DNA of 64,000 bases from NCBI RefSeq assembly GCF_028389875.1, contig NC_084669.1, positions 6,719,501-6,783,500 of the forward strand. Direction: 5' to 3'. A program made the position numbers and the translations under genes. The notes under the pieces are model-generated. The model did no database searches. It was not told the DNA's origin and worked only from the letters and a program-made list of their open reading frames with translations. This document shows, one piece after another, positions 38,301 through 53,300 of this stretch; within the stretch, counting starts at the first letter, position 1; each line of letters opens with the position of its first letter. This stretch comes from Rhea pennata. Taxonomy: Eukaryota > Chordata > Aves > Rheiformes > Rheidae.

Positions 38301-41300
38301 TTTTCTCGTCTGGCTAACCTGGTTCCTTTTGTTGATGCCTTCCAATTGGAACGAGCTATTGTAGATGCAGCCAGACATTGTGACTTACAAGTAAGCACTT
38401 TAAAAAGACTTCTGTGAAATGATGTGTGAATTTAATTACATTGGATGATAAGTGGTTCAGCAGTGAACTCAGAGAAGGTAACTGGCTCTGAAGAAGGAGG
38501 AGATAAACTAGAATAAAAAGGTGCAAGTGGTAATGCATGTAATTAACTTCTGGTTCTTAAATCCAGTGTGATTTTCTGATTTAGGTGAACAACAATTAAT
38601 ATAAGAGCAACATGAATATAAGCGCACTGATTACATATAAGTGAAGTGCAACAATTAGTGTAAGTGTAGTATAAGTGCAGAGTAGAAGTTGAAATGAAAT
38701 TTGGTGAAACTTGTCCTGTGGGCTCTAGTCATTTAGTCCAGAAAGTTCTGAAGCAAGTCTAACAAATAGGAACGCTTGAATGTGAATGTCTGGCTGTGCC
38801 GAATTAGATCACTTTGGAAGACTGAAGGGCTAACAGTCCTGGATGTTGTTTTTTTGTCCAACCAAATAACTGAAATAAAACACCAATAAGCGAGACTTTT
38901 CAGCTGCTACTGAAGATACTATTATGGCTAAAGCTATCTGTATTGAATGAGCCATAACCTGTAATGAAATATTTACAGTATTAATGAGATACACATAACT
39001 TTTAGTTCGTGTTGCTAATAATTATCGATTCACTTTTTAGATAAAGATGAGCTAATTCAGTTAGGGTAACACAGCTTTGGCTGATACTTTAGACCTGTTG
39101 AAGTGGGGAACATTAGGGGCAGGATTCTTGTTTCATGTATTACTAATGTGGAGGAAGAAGCAAGAAGGATTCATCCTGCGATGTTAATTTCATAGAATTA
39201 TTGAAAGCTCAGCCTTTTCTAGTGATATTTATATTTCTTTTTATAAATGCTTCTATGGAGATGAAACATTTTATTCACAGTGCTATTTTTCTTCTGTTAC
39301 TTTGTCATCTCTATTAGCCTGATGTGCTTAAGAGGTTTTTTGGATATAATTCCTGCTTAGAGCTGGTGTACATGTTCTAGTTGCACCACTATTAACTTGT
39401 TTTAAAGCTCATTTGGGGTTGAACTGGTAAAACACCTAGATTGATATATTTTTGTAACTGAAAACTAACTTCTGATTTCAAGCAATTATAAAAACCACCC
39501 TTAAAACAATGCTCTTTTGATGCATTGATCAGAAGAATTATGTGTGATAACCTTGCATACAAGAGAAAAAAGGAGAGAATTTTGTTTTGTCTTACTACTC
39601 AGTAAGTACTTACAAATGGGGAAAAGTTGAGAGAGAACTCTGGTTCAATTAGTTACTGGTTATTGGCAAGAGAGAAGTTATTTAAGTAATAAAATATAAT
39701 AAAAATAAGAAGTAGTAAAATATAACCATTTTTTCTCTTTTCATTTTGCAAAGGTTCGCCTTGATCACACTTCTCGAACACTGAGTTTTGGTTCAGATTT
39801 GAATTACAGCACTAGAGAAGATGCTCCATTAGGCCCTCAGCTACAAAGTATGCCTTCTGAGCAAATTAGAAATCAATTGACTGCCATGTCCTCAGCTCTG
39901 GCTAAGGCTCTTGCAGTCATTAAACCTCCTCACTTACTGGTAAGGTGTTTTTTGTTGTTGTTTTTTTTTTTTTTGTTTAAGTCTTCTGAAATTGTTGACT
40001 AATTTTGATGTTTCTTGAAGTACGCTGTGTGATGTACACTTGTGGTCCTTTAGTCTTGTTAGCTTTTGCTTGTCTGATCAACTGTTCATTCAAGTAATCT
40101 GCTTTCAGTGCAGTGGAAATAAATATTGTTACGGTTGTCTACTCCCCTTGGAAGAAATATATTAGCATCTCAATGTTCAATTGTACAAATGTAGTGTAGC
40201 ATTAATCTATTTACTAATGATAGAGCATTCTTCTGCATCTGTTATATTCAGCTCTTCTGATCTAAATTTTCTGGATTAACAAGGTAAATGTGTTTTGAGG
40301 TAGTTTGTGGTAACTGATATAATTTGACAGTAATGATGAGCTGCATTTGTATTCTTTTGGATTAAGTAGAAATATAAGCTAAGAACTTGATAATTTATAG
40401 CTAAGTTTGTTTTAAGGAATGCTTTTTCTCAGATTAGATACATCTTTTTGTTTTTTTCTACCTAGTAGTAGTTAGATATTTGTGCTTGTGAAAAGAGCAA
40501 AACATTTATAAGTACACCTGGCTTATTAGTGTCTGCTCATAACTAGAACCTTCTCAAAATGTATGCGAGATGCTTGAATTGAAATTTCTGGTCTTGCGTG
40601 TGTCAAATTCAGGTTATACCAAATAATAACTTACCATTTATGAGTTTTCAAAGGTAGCATTCATTTAAAATTTTATTGCATTTGTGAAAATGCAAAAGTC
40701 TACTTTCTCTATTCTTTCTGGAGAAACTGTTATCATAAAGCACCTGGAATTTAACTTCAGAGTGAAATCTAAAGACATGAACAAAACCTCACACAACTGA
40801 AGAATTCACCTGTCCATTTCTCTTGCTGGGGCCATTGGCTTTCAAGACTGGATTCACCCATGAGCTCACATTTCAGGTTCTCCAGAACCTCACAGGAGCA
40901 AGATATTAAACAATCTGGGATTTCAGGTGTGCCTTTCATGAGCTCACATTCTCCAGGACCCCATAGGAGCAAGGTATAAGTCAGTTTGGGAGTTCTGGCA
41001 CACCTTGGTTGTGATGAGTTAACCTTCACTTTTCTTAAAAGAGCAGTGGTAATCTTTTTCTTTTATATTTTTCTTTGAAAAATAGATTTTATACCAAATT
41101 TATATTTATCTCAAATAACTTTTTCTTATGGAAAAAAATGCCTCTAGCAGTGTGTCCATGTTAGATGTTTTATCCTGTTAGAACTGTTAAGTGATATTCA
41201 TAATAGAAACACAAGAAGTAGCACTGTATCATGATATCTAATGCTAGGTTAATTACATTAACTAAACTAATTCTGTAGTGCTTAGGCTCAAAATATTCCA

Positions 41301-44300
41301 TGCAGGTTTTCTCCCCGAAAGATTTACTATTGATTGAGGTTAGACATTGCTGACTTAAAATAAAAAGCATTTCTTAACTATACACTTGTAGGGAGAACTG
41401 TCATTTAGTCTTGTTTGATGTAGAGATGTAACTAGCTGAAGACATACAAATGCTTGTAGTAATTATGCTTGTAGAACTGGAGTAGATACTGAGTAGATAC
41501 AAGTTTAATGTCGGTGGGTGCGTGTGTGGTTAGAGAAACTGTTCACCAGGTTGAAACATCCTCTTTTTTTTTTCTTCCTTATTCACATCAAAACTTTTTA
41601 AGTGCTTTAAAAATTCTAAATGTGTGTCAAATTTGTTATAATTTACAAAGTTGTTAAATTTTCCTTAAGCTTTTTATTTTTGTGTTGCTTGCATTCTGAT
41701 ACCTTCCTTTACATCAAGCACTTGCAGATCTGAAACAAATTGTGGATGTTTCAGTGTTCTTATTTAGTGTCTTAGAAGTGACGAGTTACTAAAAATACCT
41801 CTGAGCTAGCTCAGATTTCAAGAGCAGCATGAGTGAATGCAGTGATCTGACTGGGCTTCAAGGCTTTGCTTCTTGCTGGAGTTGATTAAAATGGGCAACT
41901 CGCTGAGCTGGCACAATTGCACCTTTTCATGTGTAGGGCATGAATCTCCACAAGGAACTGTGTAGGTATTCTGAAGGAGAATGGTGGGAAGGATGCTTAA
42001 AGGATATTCTATATGCAAGCTAATACTTATAAATTAAATAATGTTTATAGTGTTCATGCCTAAACTGTTTGTTATTTCTCAGCTAGCACTTTGTGTCAGT
42101 TAGGATATTTTCCTCTTCTGTTAGTGTGTACAAAAACAAACCATAAAGCACCAAAAATAAGAGAGCTTTGGTGGAATATGACACTGATAGTGTTATACTT
42201 GCCAAAATATGTAGAGGCAAACAACATAAGCATTGCATTCCACTCTTCTTCACTAATGCAGTCTTAAATACCATAGGCATATGCATATGCAGTGTTTTTG
42301 GACAGAATGTGAAAGTATGATACCTAAGATAGCTACGTTGTCTGATGCAGACAACTTTCAGCTCCATGTACCATCTGGTGCTGTTGAATTGACTGCTTTG
42401 CATGCCACTTGGATGCATGATTAGATTTGCAATTACGGTTGTATTTCATGAAGTTGTCATTATTTTCAATGAAAGTAACCGAGTTTTCTTTCGGAAGTAT
42501 TTGCTATTCTTTGTGCCTTTTTAAAGAGGTGCCATATTATTGTCTTATCATTATTATCAATTCAGCAAGAGAAGGAAGAACAACATCAGCTGGCGGTCAC
42601 TGCCTTCTTAAAAAATTCAAGGAAGGAGCATCAGCGTATTCTTGCACGTCGTCAGACTATAGAGGAAAGAAAAGAGCGCCTTGAAAGTTTAAACATTCAG
42701 CGTGAAAAGGAAGAACTGGAGCAGCGGGAAGCGGAATTACAGAAAGTTCGGAAAGCTGAAGAAGAAAGACTGCGCCAGGAAGCAAAGGAAAGGGAAAAGG
42801 AGCGTATCCTGCAAGAGCATGAACAAATCAAAAAGAAGACAGTTCGTGAGCGCTTGGAGCAGATTAAGAAGACTGAACTGGGAGCCAAAGCATTTAAAGA
42901 TATTGATATTGAGGTACATATTGTTGAAGTACTAAGTTATTTTTTATGTTGTGTTGTTGCACTGCTAGGCTGCCTGAATTTCACGTTCTCTACTAGTCTT
43001 ACACTGTAACTGGTTTTATAAACAGTCTCTCTCAAAAATGAGACAGTCAGTTTGATGTTTAAATGTTTAATTTGCTCAACAACATAAGTAAACTTTGAGA
43101 CTGAATTTGGATAGCACCTATTTTACCTGGAGGAGTGATGTCCAGCTATTTTGAGAAAAGGCTTACATCTGTATTTTTTTTTCTTTATTGCTTATACAAT
43201 ATTTAAAATAATGAAACACTTCATATTTGAAATATTCATTTTCATTCAGATACTGTTCATTTACATTCAGATCTCATTTGTGGATATCTTGATTATATCT
43301 TTATTAAAAATCCTTCGGAAAGATTTAAAAATAAAAAACATTACACAAAGAGTAAAAGAAACTGAGAACACTTCTAAAGCAAATTAGTTTAAAAGTTGAG
43401 AACTGCAGAGAAGCTTAAATGAACAGTGGAAACTGTAATCGTGACAAAATGTCCACTTTATTTTGCGTTGATCACATGGTTGAAGGATCTTGAAGAGTTG
43501 GATCCTGACTTTATTATGGCTAAACAAGTTGAACAGCTGGAGAAAGAGAAGAAGGAACTCCAGGAACGTTTGAAGAATCAGGAGAAAAAGGTACAAAGTA
43601 AAAAGAATATAAAAACATGTCTGCACAAAATTTTACTGTTAATGATTGTGAATGGCTGTATTGACATATTATTGTGTTGATGTTGAAAATATTATTAATT
43701 TGGTTTGCCCCCATGAATGTAAAAAGAGGCATTGCATGTCTAACAATCCAACTGAGTTACTAGTATCAGTGCACAAATCTGTTCTAACTAATGCAGTTGG
43801 TTTGAGACTAAACTGTATGTGAACTGGCTCTTAGTTGTGAAGACTTGTATTTGGGGAGGATTCAGAGAAGGTGAGGCTGTTACAGAGAAGCTAAATAAAT
43901 TAATTGTGTTAGTCCTTCTGAAACAAAGGAACTTCCTTTGCTAGAATCCATCTTGGTGGCAGAAGATCTGTCTGAAATTTGAATGACCATAAAAGTATAA
44001 AGAACTGATTGCTAGAGTAAATAGAGATATGTGACAAGGACAAGGTGATACTCACCGAGGACTTCCAAATGTACTCAAAAATGAAACACAGATTGTGTGA
44101 TACATTTGGTAATTCAGCTCCTTTAAACTAATTTGATGACAAATATGAGGCTAATTACTTAAAAGGTTCCAGTGAAGATCTGTGGTGCTGCAGGCCTTAT
44201 AAGCCTGATGTTCATACTGGACAGGTTAGCAGAAAATACAGTAAAGAATAGAATTCATAGACTCCTGGATAAATATGATCTACTTGGGATGATTAGCACT

Positions 44301-47300
44301 GCTTCTGTAAAAGGAACATAAGGCAGGACTTCCTCTTGGAGTTCCTCAAGGCAGTCAAAACATATACATGAGGTTGGTGTAAATAACTTGGATGTTCTCA
44401 AAAGATTTCTACAAACATTCTAAGAAAACTTAGTAGCAATAGGGTAAAAAGAAAAGGCTGTGCATGATGTTCAGTTTAGACATATATAAAGTATTTTATG
44501 TAGGAAAAGTGGAGAAAAAATCCCCAATCTTTAGCTTTAAGTGTAAAATGATGGACTGCAAACTTAATCTTATCAATTACCATTGAGATCTTGGTTCTTC
44601 TGCATCTTAAGCATTGTGTGCAGGTCTAGTTTCTTTGTCTTAAAAAAGAGCAGTTGAAATGGAAGGTTGAGAGAAGGCTAACAAGAGTTATCAATGATAT
44701 ACATTGGCTTCTATGTGAGAAATGTCTAACTTAGTACTCCTATGTCTGGAAGTGATGGCTATCATATCCTTTTTCCCCCAATCTATGAGATTGTACCTGG
44801 CATAGCAGCTGTGGGTAAGGAGCAGTGGTTCTTGTACTGACTGCAAGGGATAATGAACTAGGAGACTACAGCTGCAGTGAGTAGAAGCCAAGTTCAGGAT
44901 AAATAAGAAGCTAAATCTTTATGCAGTGAGTCATGAATTTCTTGCCAAAGTATGTTTTGTACTCAAAATGCTTCTGAGTTCCAGGGAACAAGAAAAAAGG
45001 CATCCATTGATACCTTCTAAGTATACAAAAACTTCATCTTACTCTGGAAATGCCTGAAGCTAACAGTTCTCGATGCTAAGAAAGTATTAGAGGGAGTGTC
45101 ATATGTGTGCGTGTTCTGGTCTTGCATCCTCTCCTAGGAATGTGCTTATTTGACGATATTTAGTCTTATGGCTGACCTTATGTAACAATGATATATCAGC
45201 TATATTGAAAAGTCTGCAAATACCAGATTTTTCTTTGGGAGATGTTAAGGACCAAATGTTCCATATTTGGTGTTGGCATATAATGTGCTAAAGTTATGGT
45301 ATCTTAATGTAGATTGACTATTTTGAAAGAGCGAAGCGCTTAGAAGAAATTCCATTAATAAAGACTGCCTATGAGGAACAAAGAGTGCATGATATGGAGT
45401 TGTGGGAGCAACAAGAAGAAGAAAGGGTAAGAATTTTTTATTCAGATAATAAAAGTCATTGATAATGAGTGTAAAAAAACAGTGGTTTTGCATTGTATAT
45501 AATTTTCCAGATCAATTCAGAGGAGATGGGAAAAAATTGTTATGAAGAACAAAGTGTTAGCTTTGCATTTCCATTGGCTTGGTTGTGAAGGAGGGAAAAA
45601 TAATTTGTCTTCCGGTAGCAACTGAGATGGATTGAATGCAAATATGTAGTAAGGTTTTATTTTGTAAAATGTTTTTATTATTTATTTTTAGATCACAACT
45701 TTGCAGTTGGAGCGTGAGAAAGCCCTTGAGCATAAGAACAGACTGTCAAGGATGTTGGAGGACAGAGATTTATTTGAAGCCAGGCTCAAAGCATCAAGAC
45801 GAACAGTTTATGAGGTACACAAGATCTGGTCTTGTAAACAAAACTCTTCCTCTAAAGTGAGGATCTGAACTTGTCACCCTGTGATTCTGCATGAAAATTA
45901 AAAAAAAAAAAAAAAAAAAGTCTGCAGTAGTTTAGAATTAGGAGATTGTTTACTTCCTGCTTTGACTGAAAAAAAGTTCTTCTTGCACCCATTCCTAGAT
46001 TTTATCATTTACAATTTTTTCATATCAAGTTCTGAAATAGATTATATGGAAAATAGTTGTCTAAAAAGTAGCTAAATATTTTAATAAAGTTCCACTGATA
46101 GTAAGAGATCATTGTGTAGCATGTGACTAAACAGCTGTTTGTACAGTTACTTGGACTATGGTAGAATAATACTGAAAATAATTTTGAAGTCAAGAAATAC
46201 ATGGGAGTAAATGCTTGTGTGAGAGAGGGATTAATCTTTTTGTTTAAATCTGGTAATTATTTTGATAGTCAAAGTACTTGGTACCTGAATTCATGTTTTA
46301 TGTCTGCAGAGTTTCATAACAATTAGACTAAGAGGTCAGAAAGAGAACTGTTGATTTGTTTCTTGCTACCTTTTATTATGTGCTTATGCTGCAATAAGAA
46401 GTAGGATGCTTTCTTCTTAGCAAGAAAGTTTAGTTTTAACAGGTTAAAGAGCTATGTTAATATGTTACCCTTAGCTTGTGATACTCTGCAACTTTATTTA
46501 GTAATCTGTGACTATTTAGATCTTAAACATCTAAGTTGTGATGGCTTTATGTGTACTCTTTGTATTTCAGGATAAACTCAAGCAGTTCCAGGAAAGGTTA
46601 GCAGAAGAGAGGCGTAATCGCTTGGAGGAACGCAAGAAACAACGCAAAGAGGAGAGACGCGTTACTTATTACAAAGAAAAGGAAGAGGAAGAGCAAAGAT
46701 TACGAGAGGAACAACTGCTTAAAGGTATAATTATGAATATGGTTATTTTATCTTTTGTGTCCTTGAATCACTCCAGACATGTATGCAGTTAACCTCAGGT
46801 TTCGCTGTTTCACAATATTAGAGGAAATCTGTTCACCTTCAGTTAATGGAAAAGACTGTGTTCATCACTGTTAGCTGCTATACCTTTATATTCTATCTAA
46901 CGCATGTTCTGGATGTGTGTGTGTGCAGTGTGGAGAAGGCAGCAAAAGTTTTTAGGAGTGGAAAATTAAACAAGTATTGCCTGCCCTTCCCTTTCTCCAG
47001 ACATGAATAAAGTAAGAGATGAGGGACACTAGTGAAGAGTTGAATCTTTGATTCTACTCTTTTAATTTGAGTCCTGGCCACTTATTTATGCAAATCTCAT
47101 ACAGAATACAAAGGGAACATTGGTATTAGACCAGCAACCAAAAAATTGTTAAGACTAGTGCAGCTTTGTGATGTTGAATTGCTTTTTCTGGTAACCAGTT
47201 CCAAGTGTTTGAGAGAGAAGAACTCATAGACATCCCTTAAGGTAAATTTCTACCCTGCTTGTCACTTGGTGGTTGAAGGTTTTATGTACGAGAGTTTATA

Positions 47301-50300
47301 ACTGTGCAATATTAAAAACAAAAGAAGCAGAAATCTTTGAATATCAAAATTCTGATATGGCTGGTCTTTAACCTTTTCTAAGGAAGGGCTCCTTCACTGT
47401 ACTTAAGTCAATTATTTTAGCTGGCATATCTGTGGTCTGTACATGAAATTAACATACAGGTATTGGGACATTTGTTTTCTTCCATATCTAGCAGCAGTTA
47501 GCCCAGATATCAAGTTAATAGAATGCATCATGGTTTCTTTTCCTATTGCTTTGGAGTTAGGACACTTCCAAAAAATAGATCATGCTCTTAACATGACCTG
47601 TAAAATGCTTGCTTGGATTTTTATTTATTTATTTATTTAATGGAGTGGAAAGGGAGGGATTGTTCGTAATGCTTTTTTGAATACAGTGAAAAAGTAGTGT
47701 AATTATATTGGTTATATGTGTTATTTATTTTTGAAACTCTGCAGAGCGTGAGGAGAAGGAACGCATTGAGCGAGAAAAACGTGAGCAGGAACAGCGTGAA
47801 TACCAGGAACGTGTCAAAAAACTAGAAGAACTAGAGAAGAAAAAACGTCAAAGAGAAATGGAGATAGAAGAAAGAGAGCGTCGCAGGGAAGAAGAAAGGA
47901 GGGGCCTGGATGACCCATTTTCAAGAAAGGTAAATATTTGCAGATTTTTTTTCTTTGACTCCTGTTGCTCTTGTTTCTGTAGATGGTTTCTAAGTAATTG
48001 AAAGTTCAAGTTAAGTACTTGAGTAACAGTAGCAGTAGTAACAGTACTGTAGGATTAGTTGTAGCAGAAGTGGCTGATTTAGCAGTTAAATATTTATTTA
48101 TTATTGCTTATTATTATGTCAGTTTAAAAATAATATAAGAAAACTGCCAACATCTCCAATCTGTTTAAAAACTAAAAGAATACAGCCTAAAAAGAACACT
48201 GAATAAAATTATCTTTAACACAAATAAGAGAACTATGTTAGAAGCAAGTGTAATGACTCATGCCAAAGTTAGGAATGTATTGAAGGAAAATCGCAGTCTA
48301 AGCATATGTCTTCTGAAATTTAACGCCATATTTTTATTCAATAAAATAAAATATATAAATGAGGTATTTGTAGCTTCCACTTGCAAATACAATTATTGGG
48401 AAAAATTACGATCCTAATACAACAGGAAACAAAGAAAAAGAAGTTATTTCCGAATTAAACACTTAATCATTTTAGAAATGCAACTGAGTGCTACAAACAT
48501 TTTAAGCTCCCACTTTTTCAAAACTTACTAGGAAAAGAACTATGTTTAAATTTCATTTGTCTTAGCCATTATCCTCCTTCAGTGCAGACTTTATTGAATA
48601 ACACAGTGAAGATAAGAAATCAGAAGTTTGCATAAATTGCTTCAAAAGTTTTTAGTTTTAGTGATTGTTTATCTGGTAAATTACCATCACCAGTATGTTT
48701 CACATAAGAGGCACTCTTAGCTGTAGGTACTTGATATATATGGAAAAGCTGACTCAGGTTCTGAAAAAGATATCTATACTACTAGAAAAATGCCATTTGC
48801 TGTTGTGTGGATTTTTTTTCCCCACTCTGGCCCATTGTTTTTTGGGATCATTTCTACAAGAACTTTACCACAAATATTTAAATAGAAACTCATAGAATAA
48901 AGCATATATGAGTTCCTGTTTGACCTATATATTTCCCTGTACTGAAATGTAAACTTCAGCAAATACAGTTTTCAAGGAATGGTTTCAAATATTTTGTTTG
49001 ATAAAACTGGATTATGCTTTTTAAAGAAGTCATGTGATTATGTGAAGTCAGTTATTTTGTATTGCTTACCTAATTTGCTTTCTCTGGTGGAATTAATGAA
49101 TAAACCATTGTGTCAAAAACAGTTTAAATGATTTGTGTTATGTAGTAGTGGAGCAAGATATTTTTACCTTTAGTGAAAGAAATTACTGATTATTACTTTG
49201 CTCTGCATATAAGCAACTTGTGTGAATTGCAAATAACTAAACTGTTTTGTGTTGAGGTCTCAGGTGAAGTGCTGTATAAGCTCAGAACAAAATAGTCTCT
49301 GCTTTAGAGTCCTTAAGTTAATCAGAGTGATATCTTCTGATATGCTTAAAAAGAAAAGGATTGTATGATTGAATTCTTTTTGTCCTATCCAGCAGGAAGT
49401 AAAACTGTTAGAGCATCTTTTTATGTTAACAGCCATAGCTATGGCTCACTCTCATATTGTTCATGTACTTAATTGTAGTAAGCTTTTTAGAGTTTTAACT
49501 TTACATATACTCCACCCTGTTAGAACAGTGTGTAACACGAAGGGAATTCTGTTGTTTTTTAGCACGGCCAGAATCAATAAAACTAATCTTTTGAGACCAT
49601 ATTTAACTTATTTGACCTCCTGATCATTTAGTATTCTCTACAGTTTAAGAAATGAGTTTTTGGAGCATAGTATGCTCTTAGAATAAATTATTAGTTGGAA
49701 AGCTGTTTTTTAAAGTATTCAAAGAGGATGCTCCTAATTTGCTTTGACATACAGGAATCCCGTTGGGGTGATAGGGAATCTGAAAGCTCCTGGAGAAGAG
49801 GTGGTGAGACAGAATCTGAGTGGCGACGAGCGCCTGTGGAAAGGTAATTATTGGGTTACTAAGCACCACTTGTATTGAGCTCAACTTGTGTGGATACCCT
49901 TTTCATTACTACTGCTGAAGTTGCACTAATTTTGAATTATATCTAATGCATTTCTATCTATGAAAATTTTCTTATATTAAAAAATTCCTTCTTAAGGATC
50001 CCAAAATGAGAGAGATTTTATCTGGGAATTGTATTTAGATAATGTTCTGATTGTATTTAGCCAAAGTATGCAAAGGCTAGCTGATGCTTTCAGCAGCTGA
50101 GACACAGCTGGCACCACTGTTTGAAGGGGGCAGAAATTTTTGATTAAAAAAGAAAGCAAGTAAGCAAATTTGTTAAGTACAGAATGGAGAAGGATGACAA
50201 ATAGATATGCACTTCCTGGATGATGAAATTATTTGAGATATTTCATTTAGAAAGCTGAATGTAATGTATAAAAATGTTAAAGTGAAAACTTGGAGTCTCA

Positions 50301-53300
50301 AACTATTCAAATCCAGAATGGCTCACAGAGCTGGAAATACGTGCCATAAATTAAAGCAAAGTTCTGAAAGGCTCTATGGTACAGAGAGGGAAGGATTTTT
50401 GAAGGAAGAATATTCTGAAAGTACTTTACACTTTTTTAAAAAGCTTGTTCACACCTATGTCTTTAGGGTATTTGTATATGTTCAGTAATAATGAAAACTG
50501 TGTATACAATTGTAAAAAAAAAAAAAAATTAAATTCCCTCTGCTCAACAACAGGATGAGCTGTACCTAAAGTATCACTGATGATGCTCATCCAGTTGTCT
50601 TTAAAATCCTCTGCTGATGGAGATTCCATTGCTTATTCCAATTGGCTGTATGTTTTATTGCTTAATTAGTCTTACAGTTAGATAGATTTTTATAAATATC
50701 TAACTTTAATTTCTAGTGGAGCAATTCAGATCAATTACAGTGCACTTTGTCTCCCCTGGAAGCAAAGATGAAATTATTTTTTCTCTTGCTAGCAATTTCT
50801 TTTACTATATTTGAAGAGTGTTACCTTTCCATAAATGAAATAGTCTTTCCTTAAAAACTGTACTGTCCTTCTTCGTTGTGATCCACTTTCTCGTGAATTG
50901 TAAAATCCAAAATTGCATGAAGCTCTCAGCAGAAACCTTTAACTATTTAGCCAAAAAGTAACATTTTAGATATCTTGTAAGCATTTAATGAGTCTATCTG
51001 TATTCTTCAGTGTGATACTTTTTTCACAGCAGAATGGCACTAGAGACTTATATTCATTTTTGAATCATTGTAGCCTAGAATTTTGCTGCAAAACTGCTCT
51101 CTTAGTCATTCCTTGTTCAACTTATGTAGAAATTAAACTGAGTGATTGCTGAGGAAGAAAAATTTTGGATTCCTACAGAGCTTATTTGGTAAAACTTTTT
51201 ATCTCTCTTTTACCAAAATGTTCAGGAGAATCAAAATTAATACCTCTCTGTAATTTTAAGTAAAACTATTGAATGTTGTTCAATTATTTTTTTTCCTCAG
51301 CTTAAAAAAATAACAAAGTAAAAGATATATTCTGACATAATTGAATAAGAAGGATGTAATTGTGCATTTTTTAGAAGCCACAGGTGTAATTGGAGTTTGA
51401 CTGTAAAGGAAAAATGTGTGTTGGATACAGACATAGCCTTACAAACTTAATTGTAACTGAATAAAATAATTCTGAAATCTATTTTGGAGTTAAGTGGTAA
51501 AGACAGTAATATAGAAGATAGAACATCGGGTTTGATTTGCAGTGTATATCTACATATAAGTACAGCTATTGGGTAGTTGAGTTAAAATGACCCTATGAAT
51601 GCCAGTTTGAAAGAAGCTGTAAAAGTTGTCTTGCAAACATGAATTTCTCATGGCAATGATATAGTTAATGACATATGTGCCAGGTTAGTACACCGGTCTT
51701 TACAGTCATGGAACAATCAATTATATTATACAAACAGCCTTCCCCTGGTTTAATGGATTCCAGATGATCAGCATGTTCCAGTGTTCTCAGTCTTTTTCAT
51801 GCGATGATTCCAGTTACAAGAAAAACAGATTGTGGAAAGACAAAAGAGTCCAGCAAGGAGAGAATGTATTACTGACCCTCTCTTGGACAGTTGGTGGCTT
51901 TGTTATAACTAGACTACAAGTATTTGTTTCGCCCCTTCACTATGCAAAAAACATAGGTGTGATAAGAAACAAAAGAGGAAAATTAATAGTCTTTCTGTGA
52001 TAGATGTAATAACTTTTCTTTAAGGAGAATTAAAGTCAATTCCTATACAAAAATGTGTAACATTTCTTCTAAGAGGCAGATATCTCCTTCTATCTTTGCA
52101 ATGTACTATTGCTTATTCTTCTTCATTGTTGAGGAAGCTTTAGGAAGATAATTTACCTGAAATAAAGAACTTAATCTGATGATAAAGGCAAGGTTTACAA
52201 TCCAAACATGTATGCAGAAGTGGTCCTGTCTTGGCTGCATACAATGGAATTGTGAAAATGGAGTGCAGAATGCTGTCTATGGAGTGTCTCTGAATGACCT
52301 ATAAACGTTACACTAAACAGTAAGTCCTGAGAAATCATAGGATAGAAGGCTCTAAATGATATTCAGTAGTTTCTGATCTTTTCAGTGTTATAAAACCAAG
52401 CATATTTCAAAGATGAAGTGTTGTCTTGATACCCCTGGGAAAATTCTCACCAGTTCTTTACTTCCCACATATATCTTAGTAAGGGGAGTTTTTGCAAGCA
52501 TTGTCAGCCTACCAGAGCCTAGTGAACTCTATATGCAGTCAGTTAGTACAAGTAGGGAGAAAAATTGGATTGTGGCATGAGCTTTGTAAGTTGTCCTGCC
52601 TTATCTAGTTGTGGGTATTTGTCACTGACAGTGTTGCCAATCTGTTGAGCTGGAACTGTGCCAGAGCATATGGAAGCAGAGATTAGGTTATAGGGTTGTT
52701 ATGTAGGTGTAGAAGGGGGATACTTACTTGATGATTGTGTTTTTCTAATACAGATTTTTTGAGACTTAGAGTTTTTCAAATTAGGCTTAGTGTGGTAGCC
52801 AAACCTGATCTCTGTTGTGTTGCAGCAGATGGTCCACCAGGGGTGATTAAACAGCTGTGGTTTTGAAGGGGATAATAAATGGTTCAGTCTTTCGTGAAGC
52901 TGTAAAAAAAGGTTACCTATCACTTTACAGTAGCGGTGAAGGCAACTAAAAAAAGCACATATGAAAACTGCGAGCTCTATAAATGTGTTTGCAACCCCAC
53001 ATCAAGTGGATGCTTTCAGAAATTGTACCCTTGAGGGGTTTGATGCCATTGATCAAATATGTAAAGCTTTCTTGGATGTCATTTTCTTCTGTTTGCTCAT
53101 TCCTTATGGTTTTACAGAGATTGGCGTAGAGGAGAAGCAAGAGATGATGAAAGACCTTTTCGGCGAGGGGATGATCTGCCCCGGCGAGGGGATGATCTGC
53201 CCCGGCGAGGTGGTGCTGAAGAAAAGGAACGTCCTTTGGAGTCAGCTGAAGACAGGCCGCCTAGGCGTGAAGGGGAAGAGGACAGGCCGCCTAGGCGTGA

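Noticed and set aside
40325-40440. ATGATGA C-box-like motif in EIF3A intron 11
   Set aside because: No CTGA D box at a fitting distance and no terminal stem.
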